A stretch of 64,000 nucleotides of DNA, from positions 186,001 to 250,000 of the forward strand of contig AP026153.1 of assembly GCA_030295235.1 (NCBI GenBank). The letters run 5' to 3'. Within the stretch, counting starts at the first letter, position 1, and every line of letters starts with the position of its first letter. Made by a program: the position numbers and the translations under genes. The stretch is from Fistulifera solaris. Lineage: Eukaryota > Bacillariophyta > Bacillariophyceae > Naviculales > Stauroneidaceae. Below are positions 10,358 through 21,808 of the stretch, piece after piece. The notes beneath the pieces are model-generated. The model saw only the letters and a program-made list of their open reading frames with translations. It was not told where the DNA came from and searched no databases.

Positions 10358-11335
10358 ATGTGCCTTCAACAAGCTTCTCCTTTAACTCCTGAAGATATTG
10401 CTGTTTCGGCATTGACTGACATGACGAGCATTAAAACGGAAACCAGCAGCAAAGCTGCTGAGAAAGTCCCCAAAGCTCGCAAAACCAAGAAGCGCTTCAG
10501 CTTTCCGGTGCAACCGACCGTGATTCAGTCGATCACTCCGTTGCGGGGCCAGGTGGACCACAGTTATCGAGACTTTTCGAAAATTCCTGCGGAAACAGAC
10601 TATGTGATGCCTTCCAAGATTGAGGACATGTCGTTTGCGGAAAAGTTGCAAGACATTTTGTCTCGCGAAGAATTCAAGTGCATCACGTGGTTGCCTCACG
10701 GACGCGCCTTCAAAGTAATTGTACCACTCGCCTTTGAGCGCCAAGTGTGCGAAGAATACTTTGGTCACAAACGATACTCCAGTTTCTTGCGACAGCTCAA
10801 CAATCATGGTTTCAAGCACGTTACGAAAGGCCCCGATCGCAACTCGTACTATCATGAATGTTTTCTCCGTAACATGCCACATCTTTGCAAATACATGCCC
10901 GATTCCAAGGATGCCCGGCGTCAGATACCCGACCCTGAGAATGAGCCCGATTTGTACGAAATTTCGAAACGATTTCCGTTTGCGGGTGCGGCCGAGGTCA
11001 AATCTCCACCCCCGAAGACGACTCCTCCTAGTGCTAGTGCGTCATCACACCTTTCCTCTCGCACGGCTTCTGAACTCCCTTGGATGGTGCCACCTCCCGC
11101 CAAGAGAGTAGCTGTCGGAACGGCTTCTTTGCCCAGCTTGGCGGCATTGCCTCCGGTAGTACCGACGGCAACTCCTCACCTTGTGCAACTCGCGCAAACG
11201 CTGCGCCGTGACGAGTTGATTCGCAAAGCCGCCCTCGTTGCTTCGCTGGAAAACCGACAAGCCTTGCAGCAATTTACCGCCACCAATCAGGCGAATGTTC
11301 TGAGTGATTTGATTCTCCGCAACATGTTTCGGTAG
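10358..11335 (+). CDS. Heat-shock-factor-type transcription factor
   Basis: 325 residues. The HSF DNA-binding domain covers roughly residues 85-180. It has F-A-E-K-L-Q-D-I-L, ITWLPHGRAFKV, the recognition helix region YSSFLRQLNNHGFKH and the wing ending SYYHECFLRNMPHLCKYM. Diatoms carry large HSF families in which the usual W-S of the motif is altered, and the I-T-W-L-P form here fits that. The N-terminal 80 residues are basic and Ser/Thr-rich. The C-terminal part is low complexity with a Leu-rich helix near residues 285-320 that might oligomerise. The protein is nuclear by inference. It belongs to a large paralogous family, so the regulon cannot be named. Confidence 0.93.
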   Translation: MCLQQASPLTPEDIAVSALTDMTSIKTETSSKAAEKVPKARKTKKRFSFPVQPTVIQSITPLRGQVDHSYRDFSKIPAETDYVMPSKIEDMSFAEKLQDILSREEFKCITWLPHGRAFKVIVPLAFERQVCEEYFGHKRYSSFLRQLNNHGFKHVTKGPDRNSYYHECFLRNMPHLCKYMPDSKDARRQIPDPENEPDLYEISKRFPFAGAAEVKSPPPKTTPPSASASSHLSSRTASELPWMVPPPAKRVAVGTASLPSLAALPPVVPTATPHLVQLAQTLRRDELIRKAALVASLENRQALQQFTATNQANVLSDLILRNMFR

Positions 11336-11870
11336 GAGGAGTCTTTTGCGGATGATGCTAAGCAACTCCGGCGGACTTTTTAGTGCGCCCACGAAACTAC
11401 TAATCTTTAGCTTTTTATATTATTGTTATTCTAATTTCTTGCGGATTATCATCGAATCATGAATGAGTGAAGTATTTACCCTCCAAAATGATCCAACGAA
11501 ACCTGCTAAAGACCTAGAAAAGGACGCTTGAACCAAGTGCCCACCTTAGCTCGGAACCTTTTGCGGTTGAATCAGAAATTGCGTGTTGGCAAGATGTCAA
11601 AATCCGAAGCGTTGAATGTTGAAACTTGAAACAGGGTGTGGCACTTGGAAAGAATGAGCTGGCGATGGGTGGAGATGTCTGGACTGTGCACAAAATAGTA
11701 CAGAGATTCTTGAGATCCATTATTTCTGGACACAACTCATTTGGCACGACAGAAAGAGTTCGCATTTGTTACATCGCCGCCACGAATATCAATGGGTTCG
11801 CATTTGTCACATCCACTGTCTTACAGAAACTATTATGGCGAAGGGTTCGAACTTCAAGTTTTTTTTTTAC
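11336..11870. other. Intergenic, no gene seen
   Basis: 3' flank of the HSF gene and sequence up to the MITE. Only short, uncharacterised frames are present. Confidence 0.4.
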
Positions 11871-11878
11871 TCTAGCAC

Positions 11879-12120
11879 TAGAGATGTACGCTTGAAATTT
11901 CTTGGCCCAAGCGAAAGTCGCTTGGCTTGCGGACTCTCCCAAGCCAAGTGGCTTGAAATGTCGTAGCGGTCTATACTATAGAAGATATAGTACTAGTCAT
12001 AACCTTAATGAGAGAAAGATGCGGGTTGGCTTGAATTTGCCCTCCAAGCCAAGCGAAATTCAAGCCAAGCCAGCCAAGCTAGCCAATTTGGCTTGCTGGC
12101 TTAGCAAGCGAACATCTCTA
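11879..12120. mobile_element. Non-autonomous hAT-type MITE (242 bp)
   Basis: The ends are inverted repeats of 16 bp with one mismatch: TAGAGATGTACGCTTG at 11879-11894, and its complement at 12105-12120 with A for T. They are flanked by a perfect 8-bp direct repeat TCTAGCAC at 11871-11878 and 12121-12128. An 8-bp target duplication and ends starting YARNG (TAGAG) are the hAT superfamily signature. The interior encodes nothing and is packed with CAAGCC/GGCTTG units in both orientations, which could act as subterminal transposase sites and make the element fold back. No transposase lies in the window. Confidence 0.85.
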
Positions 12121-12128
12121 TCTAGCAC

Positions 12129-12667
12129 TAGAACTTATGACTTTTACATATAAATATTTATTACTAATTTCCTAAAGTCCAAATGAATTCTCTCATTCGA
12201 CTGAATTTTCCACTGTTTTTTTCTTTTGTCACAAATATTCCGATTCCGATTTGGCATTTTGCCGAGTTGCTTTTCGGAGTTGCGTTTTTGGGTTCGTGAA
12301 TGACAAGTCCTATACCATGATGACGTCAACCTATCCGGGTGCCGGACGGTCCGTCTACTGTACACTGAAACTGTACAGTCTACTGTGTTTGGAGTTACTG
12401 TAAGAAAAGAGCCAATGACATTGCACGACGACAAGACCTGGTACTCGTTCAACCGCAAGGAACGGACAAGACTTTCCGTTGTAAAAACTCTCACGAGCCG
12501 GCCGATCCCTTGGAGGGAGTTTTGGCTGCAAAAAAATTCGTCGGAGACTCCCAGAAGACGACGAGCGCTCGGTTCATTCAACTCGTTCAGTCATTCCTAT
12601 ACTATTATTGATTGTTCATCATTCATTTATCGGCTTTCTTACAGAAAAGAATGTTCAATACAACATC
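12129..12667. other. Intergenic region upstream of the LRR gene
   Basis: 539 bp. It holds a hairpin with an 8-bp stem, ACTGTACA (12357-12364) and TGTACAGT (12372-12379). The last 60 bases are probably 5' leader of the LRR gene. No gene is supported. Confidence 0.35.
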
Positions 12668-14846
12668 ATGTTAGGACCCGATCGCTTTACCTTCGAAACT
12701 CCCAATGTCATTGATCCGGGAGATATGCCACCGGTGGCGCCGCGTCGTGAATCCTCCAAGGAAACGACGACACCTTCGACCCATTCGTCTTCGGACGATG
12801 ACGATTCCGAATATCAACAAGCGCGTTCCAGTACCGCACGCTTATTACGAGATATTGAGGATTTGGAATTGACCGGTGACAAGAAGAATCCGTATTACGA
12901 CGACGATGACGAGGAAGAACAAAATCATCATTCGTTGCCGACCGCCGAAGAAGCGCGTCTGCATGCAACATCTCTTCTTTCGGCAAAACAGAATAATCGA
13001 CGAAGCAATCTCGGTCGGTCGGTGCGAATTGATGCTCCTTATCGAAAACATTTATTGCGCAAACGAATGATTCATTTGGCTTTTAAATACGGTTGGATTC
13101 CGTTATTCCTTTTGCTTCTCGTGGTGATAGTGGTAGTCATCGTTCGACACCGAACAACATCGGCACAACCCGGGGAACAGCAACGAAAATACAATTATTT
13201 TATCAATTTCCTGAGCCAATCCGGCATTACTTCGGTGCATCATTTGACGACGGAGGGAACGGCCCAACACAAAGCCGTTCTATGGTTGGCACACGAGGAC
13301 CAAGCACTGCCCACGGCGTTCCCCCGAGATCAACTAGCGGATTATCGATTTGTACAGCGCTATGTTCTGGCCGTTTTGTATTTTGCCCTCCAAGGCGAAG
13401 AATGGAACGACCCGGCCAACTTTTGACACCCCAACACGAATGTGCGTGGTACGCACCGTCCTACTTTGATCAATTTTTGGGACACTATTACGCGGTCGGT
13501 GTGACGTGTGATCCAGTCGAACTGCGCGTGCAAGATCTATTTTGCCCCGCAACAATTTAAAAGGTGTCTTGCCGACAGAATTGATGCATTTGATGCATCT
13601 GAAAATGTTATCGCTTCCGGGGAATACTGTGTTTGGAACCATTCCGTCCGGTCTCCAGGTATTGTCGCATTTGACCTATTTGGACCTAAAGTACAATCAA
13701 ATTTCCGGATACATACCAGATTGGATCAATCGTTGGAGCAATCTTGAAGTCTTAACGTTGTCGAACAATGCCATGGAAGGGGAGTGTCCCGGATGCCCTG
13801 TCGACACTGACACGCTTGCGCACACTCGCGTTGGATGACAATATGTTCACCGGCAATTTCTCTTTTGCGGAGTCGCTCACGCGATTGGAGTATCTTTACG
13901 CCGACCGGAATCTCTTTTCATTTCAAATTGACAAATCCTTCTTGTCAGCCTTGACCAAATTGGATGAACTCGATCTCAGTTCGAATGACATTTCTTGTAC
14001 GGAATTCCCGACCCATTTGTTGCAACATCCGAACTTGGATGTATTGGATTTGGCCGATAACCAACTGCAAGCTTCACTTCCGGCTCTCTTGGAAACGAAT
14101 TTGGGTCTCGAATTTTTATCATTGCGGGACAATCGTTTGTCGGGTCCTGTTCCCTCCAGTCTTCGATCGTTGCGGCGTTTGAAACACTTGGATTTACAGA
14201 ACAATGAATTGACGGGAAAGTTGCCGTTGGAGTTGAAAGAACTCACGGGATTGACGTATCTGGCCCTGGGTTACAACAACTTTAGTCGCACGCAAGATCT
14301 TCCACCCTTTTGGATGAATTGAGCAGTTTGCGGGAATTGTCGTTACCGTCTCATTCGCTGACGGGTACCATTCCCGGTTGGTTGGCGCAGTATTTACCCC
14401 AATTGATCTATTTGGATTTGAGTTACAACGAACTCAAGCTGGGGATACCCAGCAATTTATTGCAAATGTCGTCTTTGGAAATCTTGTTGTTGAACGACAA
14501 TCAATTGAGTGGGACGCTTCCTTCTTCTTCTTCTTCTGAAGTAGCCAACGATGCCTTGCAAGTTCTGACGTTGCATCACAATGGAAATCTTGCGGGGAAC
14601 GTATCACCATTGTGTGAAAATGGCTCTCTCTTGATGGGTTACGATTGCGCCACTTCCCTGCAATGTACGTGTTGTGCGGCCTGTTGTCCCACCGATGAAG
14701 ATTGCTATCACGACGAGTTGCGCAATACGATCGTGGCGAACGAAGGGTTGTGGGAATTCAAATACGAGCGTTCCCCCTTTGGCATGGAACCGGAACGCAT
14801 GGATGCGAACGATCTGTTTGCAGTATTGCATCAACAACAGCCATGA
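12668..14846 (+). CDS. Single-pass membrane protein with extracellular leucine-rich repeats
   Basis: About 726 residues once four single-base breaks are bridged: missing T near 13423, 13534 and 14311, and an extra G near 13784. An acidic, Ser-rich cytosolic N-terminus of about 140 residues is followed by one transmembrane helix (PLFLLLLVVIVVVIV). The ectodomain has plant-type LRRs of the L-x-x-L-x-L-x-x-N-x-L-x-G-x-x-P kind (for example LPRNNLKGVLPTEL), and then a Cys-rich segment (C-T-C-C-A-A-C-C). No kinase domain is present. Such LRR membrane proteins are common in diatoms; a recognition or adhesion role is inferred. Repeats run in phase across each break, so I regard it as one gene. Confidence 0.85.
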
Positions 14847-15172
14847 ATGCGGAGTACGTCTTGCCAAAAGCTATACGAATGAATAATGAAAATTATACTC
14901 TTATTGCAAAACTAGCATCCTCTCTTTTGTTGCTTTGGCCACGATGTGCATGGTGAGAAAAGGCTTTGTCGATGTCTTTCACTAAAACGAGCTACGCATC
15001 GTGTTTGCTTACAATTTTACTGGTCCAAAGTTTCGACGAAAGGCAAACGATAACTGCAACGTTTCGCGATAGCTTAACTTAACAGTCCTATCTAATCATT
15101 CGATTGAATTGCCTTTTAATTCTGTCATGCATTTCCGATTATATATATAATAGTCGAGTATATTACTTCTGA
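14847..15172. other. Short intergenic stretch between convergent genes
   Basis: 326 bp between the 3' ends of the LRR gene and TM9SF, AT-rich near 15140. It is probably 3'UTRs. Nothing else was seen. Confidence 0.4.
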
Positions 15173-17182
15173 TTAGTCCACCTTAATGGTCCCAAAGATT
15201 TTTCGCGTAAACCACAGCGAGGTTAACGTTCCCACCGTTCCAAAGACCAGGAACATGGCAAAGCAAATCAAAAACATGTACCCGAAATACAACAAGTACG
15301 TCATAATCATGCGACTGGCTTCCAACGTGCGGAACCAAAAGATACTGTACGCAAACGTGTAAAAGGCGGTACTACCGGCACAAATAAAGGAATACCACCA
15401 CCAACGGTGATTCTCGGCACAGAGCTGGTAATACACCAACAAAACCGTGATTTCGGCGCAGGTTACAATCAGAATCAGGTACACAATCAAAGTAAAGCCA
15501 AACACGTAGTAGAATTGGTCCATCCACAAACTCGTCATGATAAAGAAAAAGTTCCACGTAGGCAGCGGCAAAGGGAATGACCCCCGTCAAGGCCATGCCC
15601 ACCATGGGGTGCATGAGAGGTGGAGACGGAGGAATCGCACGAGCAATCGTGCTCGTTACCGTGGGAAACTCAATGGGCTCGGCTTTGAAACCAAAGTAAG
15701 CTCCCAGGAACACAAGCGGGATCGAAACCAAACACCACATGGCTCCTACAATGATGACATCCAACAGCGGTGCGCTGGCGGAAGACTGCTTGAACCACAA
15801 GATAATGTTGAAGAAGAGGAACGTAAAGAAGGTGGTTCCGGGAAATAATACCGCCGTAAGAACGGTACACAGTTGCCAGTCCCGTCCACGGAAGGATTTG
15901 TAAATGTGACTGCTCAAATACCCCGCCACGATCCCGAATAACATGTACACTACCAGCAGAAAGATCATCAAGGACCCACGACGGGCGGGCGACAAGAATC
16001 CAATCGCCGAAAAGATGATGGCAAAGAGCGCCGTTAGGCACAATTGCGCCCCCGATCCACAAAAAGACACAATACAGCATCGGGACATTCTGCGGAGGCC
16101 GAAAGACATCGGCATGCACCAATTTCCATCCCGTCTCTTCCGATTCTTCGTCCTTTTCTTCATCCGCCAGAACAGCGAGCGCTTCGTAGGCGGCAATATC
16201 TCGTCGCAAGTTGCGCACCAAGACGGAAATGACCAATAAGGACAAGAACATGACGACCAGAATCGAATTGGTAATGGAATACCAGTGGACTTTGGCGGGG
16301 ACCAAATGATCTGTTGTTACACAAACGGGTGGGTGAGTGCGCGATATGTTCCACAGCGGCCACTGCCACACGGTTGTACGAACCTTCATTCAAATAAATA
16401 TCCCACCGCGACGTCCATTCAATGTCACTCGGTTCCCACACTACATCGTACGTATAAATGATCGTTTCATCGGGTTTCACGACTTGACTTAATTTGATTC
16501 GATCCCGGCTCAAATGCACATCCGCGGGGCACGTCTTCAATTTCTTCTTCTTGCCCTCGGCCGAGACACCATCCCATTTGTATTTGTTTTCGAATTCGTG
16601 TTTCACACTGAGAGGCTCGACCGCAAATCCCACGACACTGTACCCCCCATCTTCATTGGCATGATAATCGACATGAATATTGACGTGATTGTAAATGTAG
16701 GGAAGCTGCGTATCGGCCGACACGAACCCAATGGGAAACCCACCGGCGTAGCGTTTCTTTTCGTCCCCGTGCGCATCCAATCCCAAGGCCGCCGATGGCA
16801 AATTATCAATGATCCAATTGTTGTGATATCCGTATTGAATGTGCAATCTCAACTTGGAATGTTCCAATTTACTCAATGTCTTTTGACACAGTGGACGACA
16901 ATACACTTCTTCCAACATGTTCAACTCATAGGGTGAATTTTGGATTTTGTTGCCCGTCAAGAATTCTCCCAAATTTTCCGATACCATTTGTATGCCTTCG
17001 GGAGGTTCACAAAACGGTAAACGATAATAGCCCCGGGGCATTTGCGTGTGCGTCGATGTCATCGAATTGACCTTTAAAGGAACCTCTTCTCCTTCGCGGA
17101 AGGAATGCGGTTGCACGCCGGGAATATAAAACGCGTGTGCCGCGGAAGTGAAAGCGAATAAGAAAACGAGTGGAACGAACAT
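15173..17182 (-). CDS. Nonaspanin TM9SF/EMP70 family membrane protein
   Basis: About 644 residues. The start at 17182 gives a signal peptide (MFVPLVFLFAFTSAAHAFY). Two exons fit, 17182-16384 and 16310-15173, with a 73-bp intron (16383-16311) that restores NEDHLVPAKVHWYSITN. The lumenal domain has GYYRLPFCEPP, and Cys pairs follow. The nine-helix region has RNLRRDIAAY, GFLSPARRGSL, GRDWQ, MDQFYYVFGF and the classic L-I-V-T-C-A-E-I-T and E-N-H-R-W-W-W-Y-S-F blocks. It ends K-I-F-G-T-I-K-V-D, with the K-x-D-type COPI/Golgi retention signal of the family. Extra T bases near 16065 and 15550 break the frame. A role in Golgi/endosomal sorting of membrane proteins is known for the family. Confidence 0.93.
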
Positions 17183-17635
17183 GATGATGCTTCTTTTTAA
17201 TAATGAAAAAGAAATAGAACACACCGTTTATATCATTCCATCGCAATGGCCATGACCGCAGTTATCTTGCGACGATCGAACCTGCAGCGGCGGTAGGTTG
17301 GAGTACCTGGTAAAGTATACTTTTGTAGAGTAAAAACACCGGTCGTTCCTGCACTACTTCTATCTATGTTGCTGAAAATCCGTTGCGGCGGATAACTTGT
17401 TTCTTCGTTAACTACTTCAATACTTGATTTGTCGCAATGAAAAGAAAGGCCCGGCGCGGATGCGGCACCGCCTAGAGTTTTGTAGAGTGCGAATAGAGCT
17501 ATGGATAAGAATGTAGTCGGTGTGTTCCGTTCGCGCGCTCCTTTTTCTCGTCCCCGTGTCGCATTTGTTTCATTTTCCCCAACATTGGCTGCATCTCCTG
17601 CCCATTGCATCTTTTTTTGATTGACTGGCGAAATC
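17183..17635. other. Divergent promoter region TM9SF / MCM2
   Basis: 453 bp between the two start codons. The part near MCM2 is GC-rich, then turns pyrimidine-rich. No specific site is proposed. Confidence 0.35.
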
Positions 17636-20497
17636 ATGTCGACACAAGACACGAACGCGTCTCGTCGTAGACGTATCCATGACGACGATGATAATGACGA
17701 CGACGCGAGCAATGATGATTTCCTTCGAGACGACGCCCGCGCGGAACGACTCGCCCGACGGGCCGCCCAACGCCGTCGGGTCCGACAACGACAAGAATTG
17801 CTCGCCTTGGCGGGGGAAGCCGATGACTATCGTCCTGTCGAAGAAGACGATAACAACTATGATGACGACGACGACAACTACAATGATGATGATGCGCCTC
17901 CCGACGACGACGAAGAAGAAGACGACGGCGAAGATTTGCTCGACAATGCCGAACGTGATTATCAACGCATTGATGCGTTGGATCATTACGGGACGGAAGG
18001 CATTGATGATCGGGAATACGATCTTATGGATGACGAACAACGTCGAGCGGCCGAAGCCGAGCTTCGATTGAGAGATCGCAATCGCGGAGGTCGCAATGAA
18101 GGCTTTTACGGTATGTTGGATACGATGGAAGAAGACGAAGACGAAGAAGCGCGGCAGGCGCGGCGCAGTGGATTGGCGGCGCGCATTGACGAAGGTGACG
18201 CCGACGAAGATGGCGATGAAACAGATGAAGAAGATTTGGATGGCAACGATCAAGTCAACTTGGGTGCGTTTGATGTGCCGCTCCGCGAATGGATTGCGCA
18301 AGACCGCACCCGTCGCGAAATTCAACGAAGATTCCGGTCGTTTTTACGGAATTTCACGGGAAATTCCGAAGAGCGTCGTCGTGGCAATGGCATTTACGAG
18401 CACAAGATTCGGGCCATGTGTGCTGCGAACCTTTCGACCTTGCAGGTATCGTACTTGCATTTAATTGAAGCGCAACCCATCTTGGCCATTTGGCTGACGG
18501 ATGCCCCGAAAGACATGATTCCGGTTCTCAATGAAGCGGCCACGCGTCACACATTGATGCTGTTCCCGTCCTACCATGCCATACAGTCGGAAATTCACGT
18601 GCGTGTCGCGGACTTTCCCATTCTCAATTCGTTGCGCGAATTGCGTCGATCGCACCTCGATTCCATGGTCAAAGTGTTGGGCGTGGTGACCCGTCGTTCG
18701 ACGGTGTATCCTCAGTTGCAAATTGCCTACTATTCGTGTTTGGCGTGTCAGACGACACAAGGGCCGTTCCTCGTGGAAGGTTTCGGGTCGTCGTTGCCGG
18801 AAGCCAACAAACCGGATCAATGCTATCATTGTGACGCCACCAATTTCAAGTTGAATTCCGCCAAGTCCATTTACCGCAATGTGCAACGTTGGAATGTCCA
18901 AGAAACGCCCGGGTCTGTACCTCCCGGTCGCGTGCCTCGCACCAAAGAAGTCGTCGTCGCGGATGATTTAATCGATATCGCGCGACCGGGCGAGGAAATT
19001 GAAGTGACGGGTGTCTTTGAACATACGTTTGACTCGACGTTAACGTTGAAAAGTGGCTTCCCCGTATTCAGTACGTTCATTTACGCGAATCACGTCAGCA
19101 AACGCGAAGACGCCACCAGTGCCTCGAATTTGTCGGAAGAGGACATTCGTCAAATTTTGGAATTGGCGAAAGATCCCAAGATTGGTGACCGCATTGTTCA
19201 GAGCATTGCTCCCAGTATTTATGGTCAAGAGTTTTGCAAAATGGCGTTGGCGATGAGTTTGTTTGCCGGTGTCCCCAAACATGTGGATGACAAACATCGG
19301 ATCCGTGGCGATATCAATGTGTTGTTGCTGGGTGATCCGGGTACCGCGAAGAGTCAGTTGCTCAAATACGCCGAAAGCACGGCACCGCGTGCCGTGTACA
19401 GCACCGGCAAGGGTGCCAGTGCCGTAGGTCTCACGGCCAGTGTCCAGAAAGATCCGATCACCCGCGAATGGACGTTGGAGGGTGGTGCCCTGGTCTTGGC
19501 CGACAAGGGTGTTTGTTTGATTGATGAGTTTGACAAAATGAATGAACAGGACCGGACCAGTATCCACGAGGCGATGGAGCAGCAAAGTATTTCCGTGTCC
19601 AAGGCGGGCATTGTCACTTCGCTGCAAGCACGTTGCTCCGTCATTGCTGCCGCCAATCCCATTGGTGGGCGATACGACAGTTCCAACACACTCGCCGACA
19701 ATGTGGAATTGACGGACCCCATCTTACAGCGTTTTGATATCCTCTGCGTCTTACAGGATACCGTAGATCCGGTCGCCGATGAACGATTGGCGACCTTTGT
19801 TACAGGCAGTCACATGCGCTGCACACCGACCAGTGAGCTCGCGCGCGGTGAGCTTCCCCAGTCCGAAACACAACCGGAACGCCCCGGTCTCATTCCGCAA
19901 CAGCTGCTGCGCAAGTACATCCAGTACGCTCGCACCAACTTGAAACCCGTGTTACGAAACAACACCTTTGATCAGGAGAAAGTCGCCTCGTTGTACGTCG
20001 CCCTGCGACGCGAGTCTTCCGCCTCGGGCGGTGTGCCCATTGCCGTTCGACACATTGAGTCGATTATGCGCATGGCGGAAGCACACGCCAAAATGCACTT
20101 GCGCGAATACGTTCGTGACGATGACATGGACGCCAGCATCCGCATGATGCTGGAAAGCTTCATTACGGCGCAAAAGTTCAGTGTCCGTCGCGCCCTCAAG
20201 CGTTCGTTTGCCAAGTTCATCACGACGGGAGAAGATCGGGCCCATTTGTTATTGCACATTTTGCAGGACATGTTCCGGAAGGAACAAATGTATCAAGTGA
20301 TTCGTTTGCGACAACGCAATCAATTCGACAGTAGTGCCTTGGAGATCTTGGAAGTTCCCTTGGATGAGTTTGAAAGCCGCGCCCGCGAACGACGCATCTA
20401 CGATGTCTCCGACTTTTTGCGGGGCGCGGCGTTCCGTGAAGCAGGGTATGCGTACGATGACGAAAGGCGCCTCATTTTGCGCAAAATTGCCGAATAA
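17636..20497 (+). CDS. MCM2: DNA replication licensing factor MCM2
   Basis: 953 residues from ATG 17636, in one uninterrupted exon. It is one subunit of the MCM2-7 replicative helicase, loaded at origins. The first 220 residues are very acidic (D/E runs), as in MCM2, where this region binds histones. VPLREWIAQDRTRREI is the MCM2-type N-terminal block. A C4 zinc finger (C-L-A-C ... C-Y-H-C) lies near residues 366-400. Walker A GDPGTAKS is near residue 565, Walker B L-I-D-E-F-D-K-M near 628, and the Arg-finger block ILQRFD near 696. A C-terminal winged-helix-like region follows. Assignment to MCM2 rather than another MCM is from the N-terminus and zinc finger. Confidence 0.95.
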   Translation: MSTQDTNASRRRRIHDDDDNDDDASNDDFLRDDARAERLARRAAQRRRVRQRQELLALAGEADDYRPVEEDDNNYDDDDDNYNDDDAPPDDDEEEDDGEDLLDNAERDYQRIDALDHYGTEGIDDREYDLMDDEQRRAAEAELRLRDRNRGGRNEGFYGMLDTMEEDEDEEARQARRSGLAARIDEGDADEDGDETDEEDLDGNDQVNLGAFDVPLREWIAQDRTRREIQRRFRSFLRNFTGNSEERRRGNGIYEHKIRAMCAANLSTLQVSYLHLIEAQPILAIWLTDAPKDMIPVLNEAATRHTLMLFPSYHAIQSEIHVRVADFPILNSLRELRRSHLDSMVKVLGVVTRRSTVYPQLQIAYYSCLACQTTQGPFLVEGFGSSLPEANKPDQCYHCDATNFKLNSAKSIYRNVQRWNVQETPGSVPPGRVPRTKEVVVADDLIDIARPGEEIEVTGVFEHTFDSTLTLKSGFPVFSTFIYANHVSKREDATSASNLSEEDIRQILELAKDPKIGDRIVQSIAPSIYGQEFCKMALAMSLFAGVPKHVDDKHRIRGDINVLLLGDPGTAKSQLLKYAESTAPRAVYSTGKGASAVGLTASVQKDPITREWTLEGGALVLADKGVCLIDEFDKMNEQDRTSIHEAMEQQSISVSKAGIVTSLQARCSVIAAANPIGGRYDSSNTLADNVELTDPILQRFDILCVLQDTVDPVADERLATFVTGSHMRCTPTSELARGELPQSETQPERPGLIPQQLLRKYIQYARTNLKPVLRNNTFDQEKVASLYVALRRESSASGGVPIAVRHIESIMRMAEAHAKMHLREYVRDDDMDASIRMMLESFITAQKFSVRRALKRSFAKFITTGEDRAHLLLHILQDMFRKEQMYQVIRLRQRNQFDSSALEILEVPLDEFESRARERRIYDVSDFLRGAAFREAGYAYDDERRLILRKIAE

Positions 20498-20591
20498 TTA
20501 CAAGACTATAGTTATATATATGAAATGAAAACACAACAAAAGCACCGATTCAAAAACGTGACGTTCAATTTATACGGTAGTAGAAATTTCG

Positions 20592-21325
20592 TTAATGATT
20601 GGCGAGAGGAGCCGAAGGAATATGAAAGGCAGTTTCCGCGTCTTTGCCACCAATGGCATCGGCGGGAGTGGCCGGCAGTAAATAACTCGGCGTGGCTTCT
20701 TCCAATTCTTCCGCCTCCAACTCATCCCCAAGCATTTCCAGTTCGGCATCTAAATCGGCTTCATCAATATCATCGGGTGTGGCGAAATTTCGACCGAGGG
20801 CTTCATTGATGTCTGCGCGAGAAAGATAGAAAAGATGAGATTTTACCGCTACATTTTCTCCTTTCTATATACGATACACTCCGCCCCCCTTACCATTAAA
20901 ATCATCCATCAATTCCGCCATATCATCGGCTAAATCATCAATATCATCAATATCCAAATCTTTTCGCAACGTGCGCTTCAATTCTTGATTGGCGGCTTTC
21001 ATGGCCGCGACGGTGCTAATACTGGCTTTGGCCGATTCGAGACCAAAATTGGTTTGATCAATATTGAATTGTTGCGACGCCACCGTATCGCGTTGATTTT
21101 CGTACATGCGTTTGCGCTTGAGGACATCGAGAGCGCGTTTTTGCAACTGCTTCTTGGCGGCGACACTTGGGGCTTTTTTGATTTTATCCTTGTAAATTTT
21201 CAATTCGGCCTCGAGATCGGAAATCTTTTGATCCATGCTGCCAATGCGAGTCCCCAACCCGGCGGACGCTTCATCCAGCGATGGAGCCGGTCCGGTGGCT
21301 TTCTTTTGCCAAAGACGCGGTTCAT
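20592..21325 (-). CDS. VPS60: ESCRT-III subunit VPS60/CHMP5
   Basis: About 217 residues from two exons, 21325-20894 and 20812-20592, with a GTAAGG..CGCAG intron of 81 bp. It starts MNRVFGK, as in CHMP5 (M-x-R-V/L-F-G). It has a basic coiled-coil core (KKQLQKRALDVLKRKRMYE) and an acidic C-terminal half (DIDDLADDMAELMDDFN, EMLGDELEAEELE). These are the Snf7-family features and the acidic MIM-bearing tail, which binds LIP5/Vta1 in other eukaryotes. Its role is in endosomal membrane remodelling in the cytosol. One A is missing near 21303 (K-K to K-R, then frame loss); the rest is clean. Confidence 0.88.
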
Positions 21326-21808
21326 TTGGTTGTGTCGGTAGTCGTAGTATTATCTCAAAAATAGAAAAAGTCGACTGGACGTCGTTTTCTTGTGCGAACT
21401 ATTATGTGAAGCCGTTCTCTCAACAAAGGAAAGTGTTTGCGTTTGTTTATCAGCTAGCTAGGAATATTCTGAATCGAATGATCAATCTGTGCAAATAATA
21501 GGATTTTTTATTTTCAAATGTGCAGCGGCGCAGCAGGCCGTCTTCATGGTGTGTGCGGCCGCGTGAATACGACGCGACAGGCGGAGAACGCATTTCATTC
21601 GTGGATTTGCTCGAATGTTCACTTTGAGTCGTGCAAAAATAAGGAGCCCACAATCTTATTCTCTAACTAGGATCGTAACTGACAACGAGCTATCTGGACC
21701 GCCCAACTAATCTCTATTCTTTATCTCTATCATAAGATTGTCATCGACCAAACGAAACGATAATAACCCAACAAAAGATATGCAATCCAACTTTCCAACA
21801 AAATCATT
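21326..21808. other. Intergenic, no gene seen
   Basis: 483 bp, AT-rich in places. It combines the upstream region of VPS60 and the 3' flank of the K+ channel gene. Confidence 0.4.

Noticed and set aside
2164-12379. TACTGTACAGT palindromes at 2164-2175 and near 12357-12379 as a shared regulator site
   Set aside because: Short palindromes at unrelated genes; no further copies in matching positions.
16311-16383. A frameshift in TM9SF near 16350
   Set aside because: GT..AG ends and the restored NEDHLVPAKVHW show that it is a 73-bp intron.
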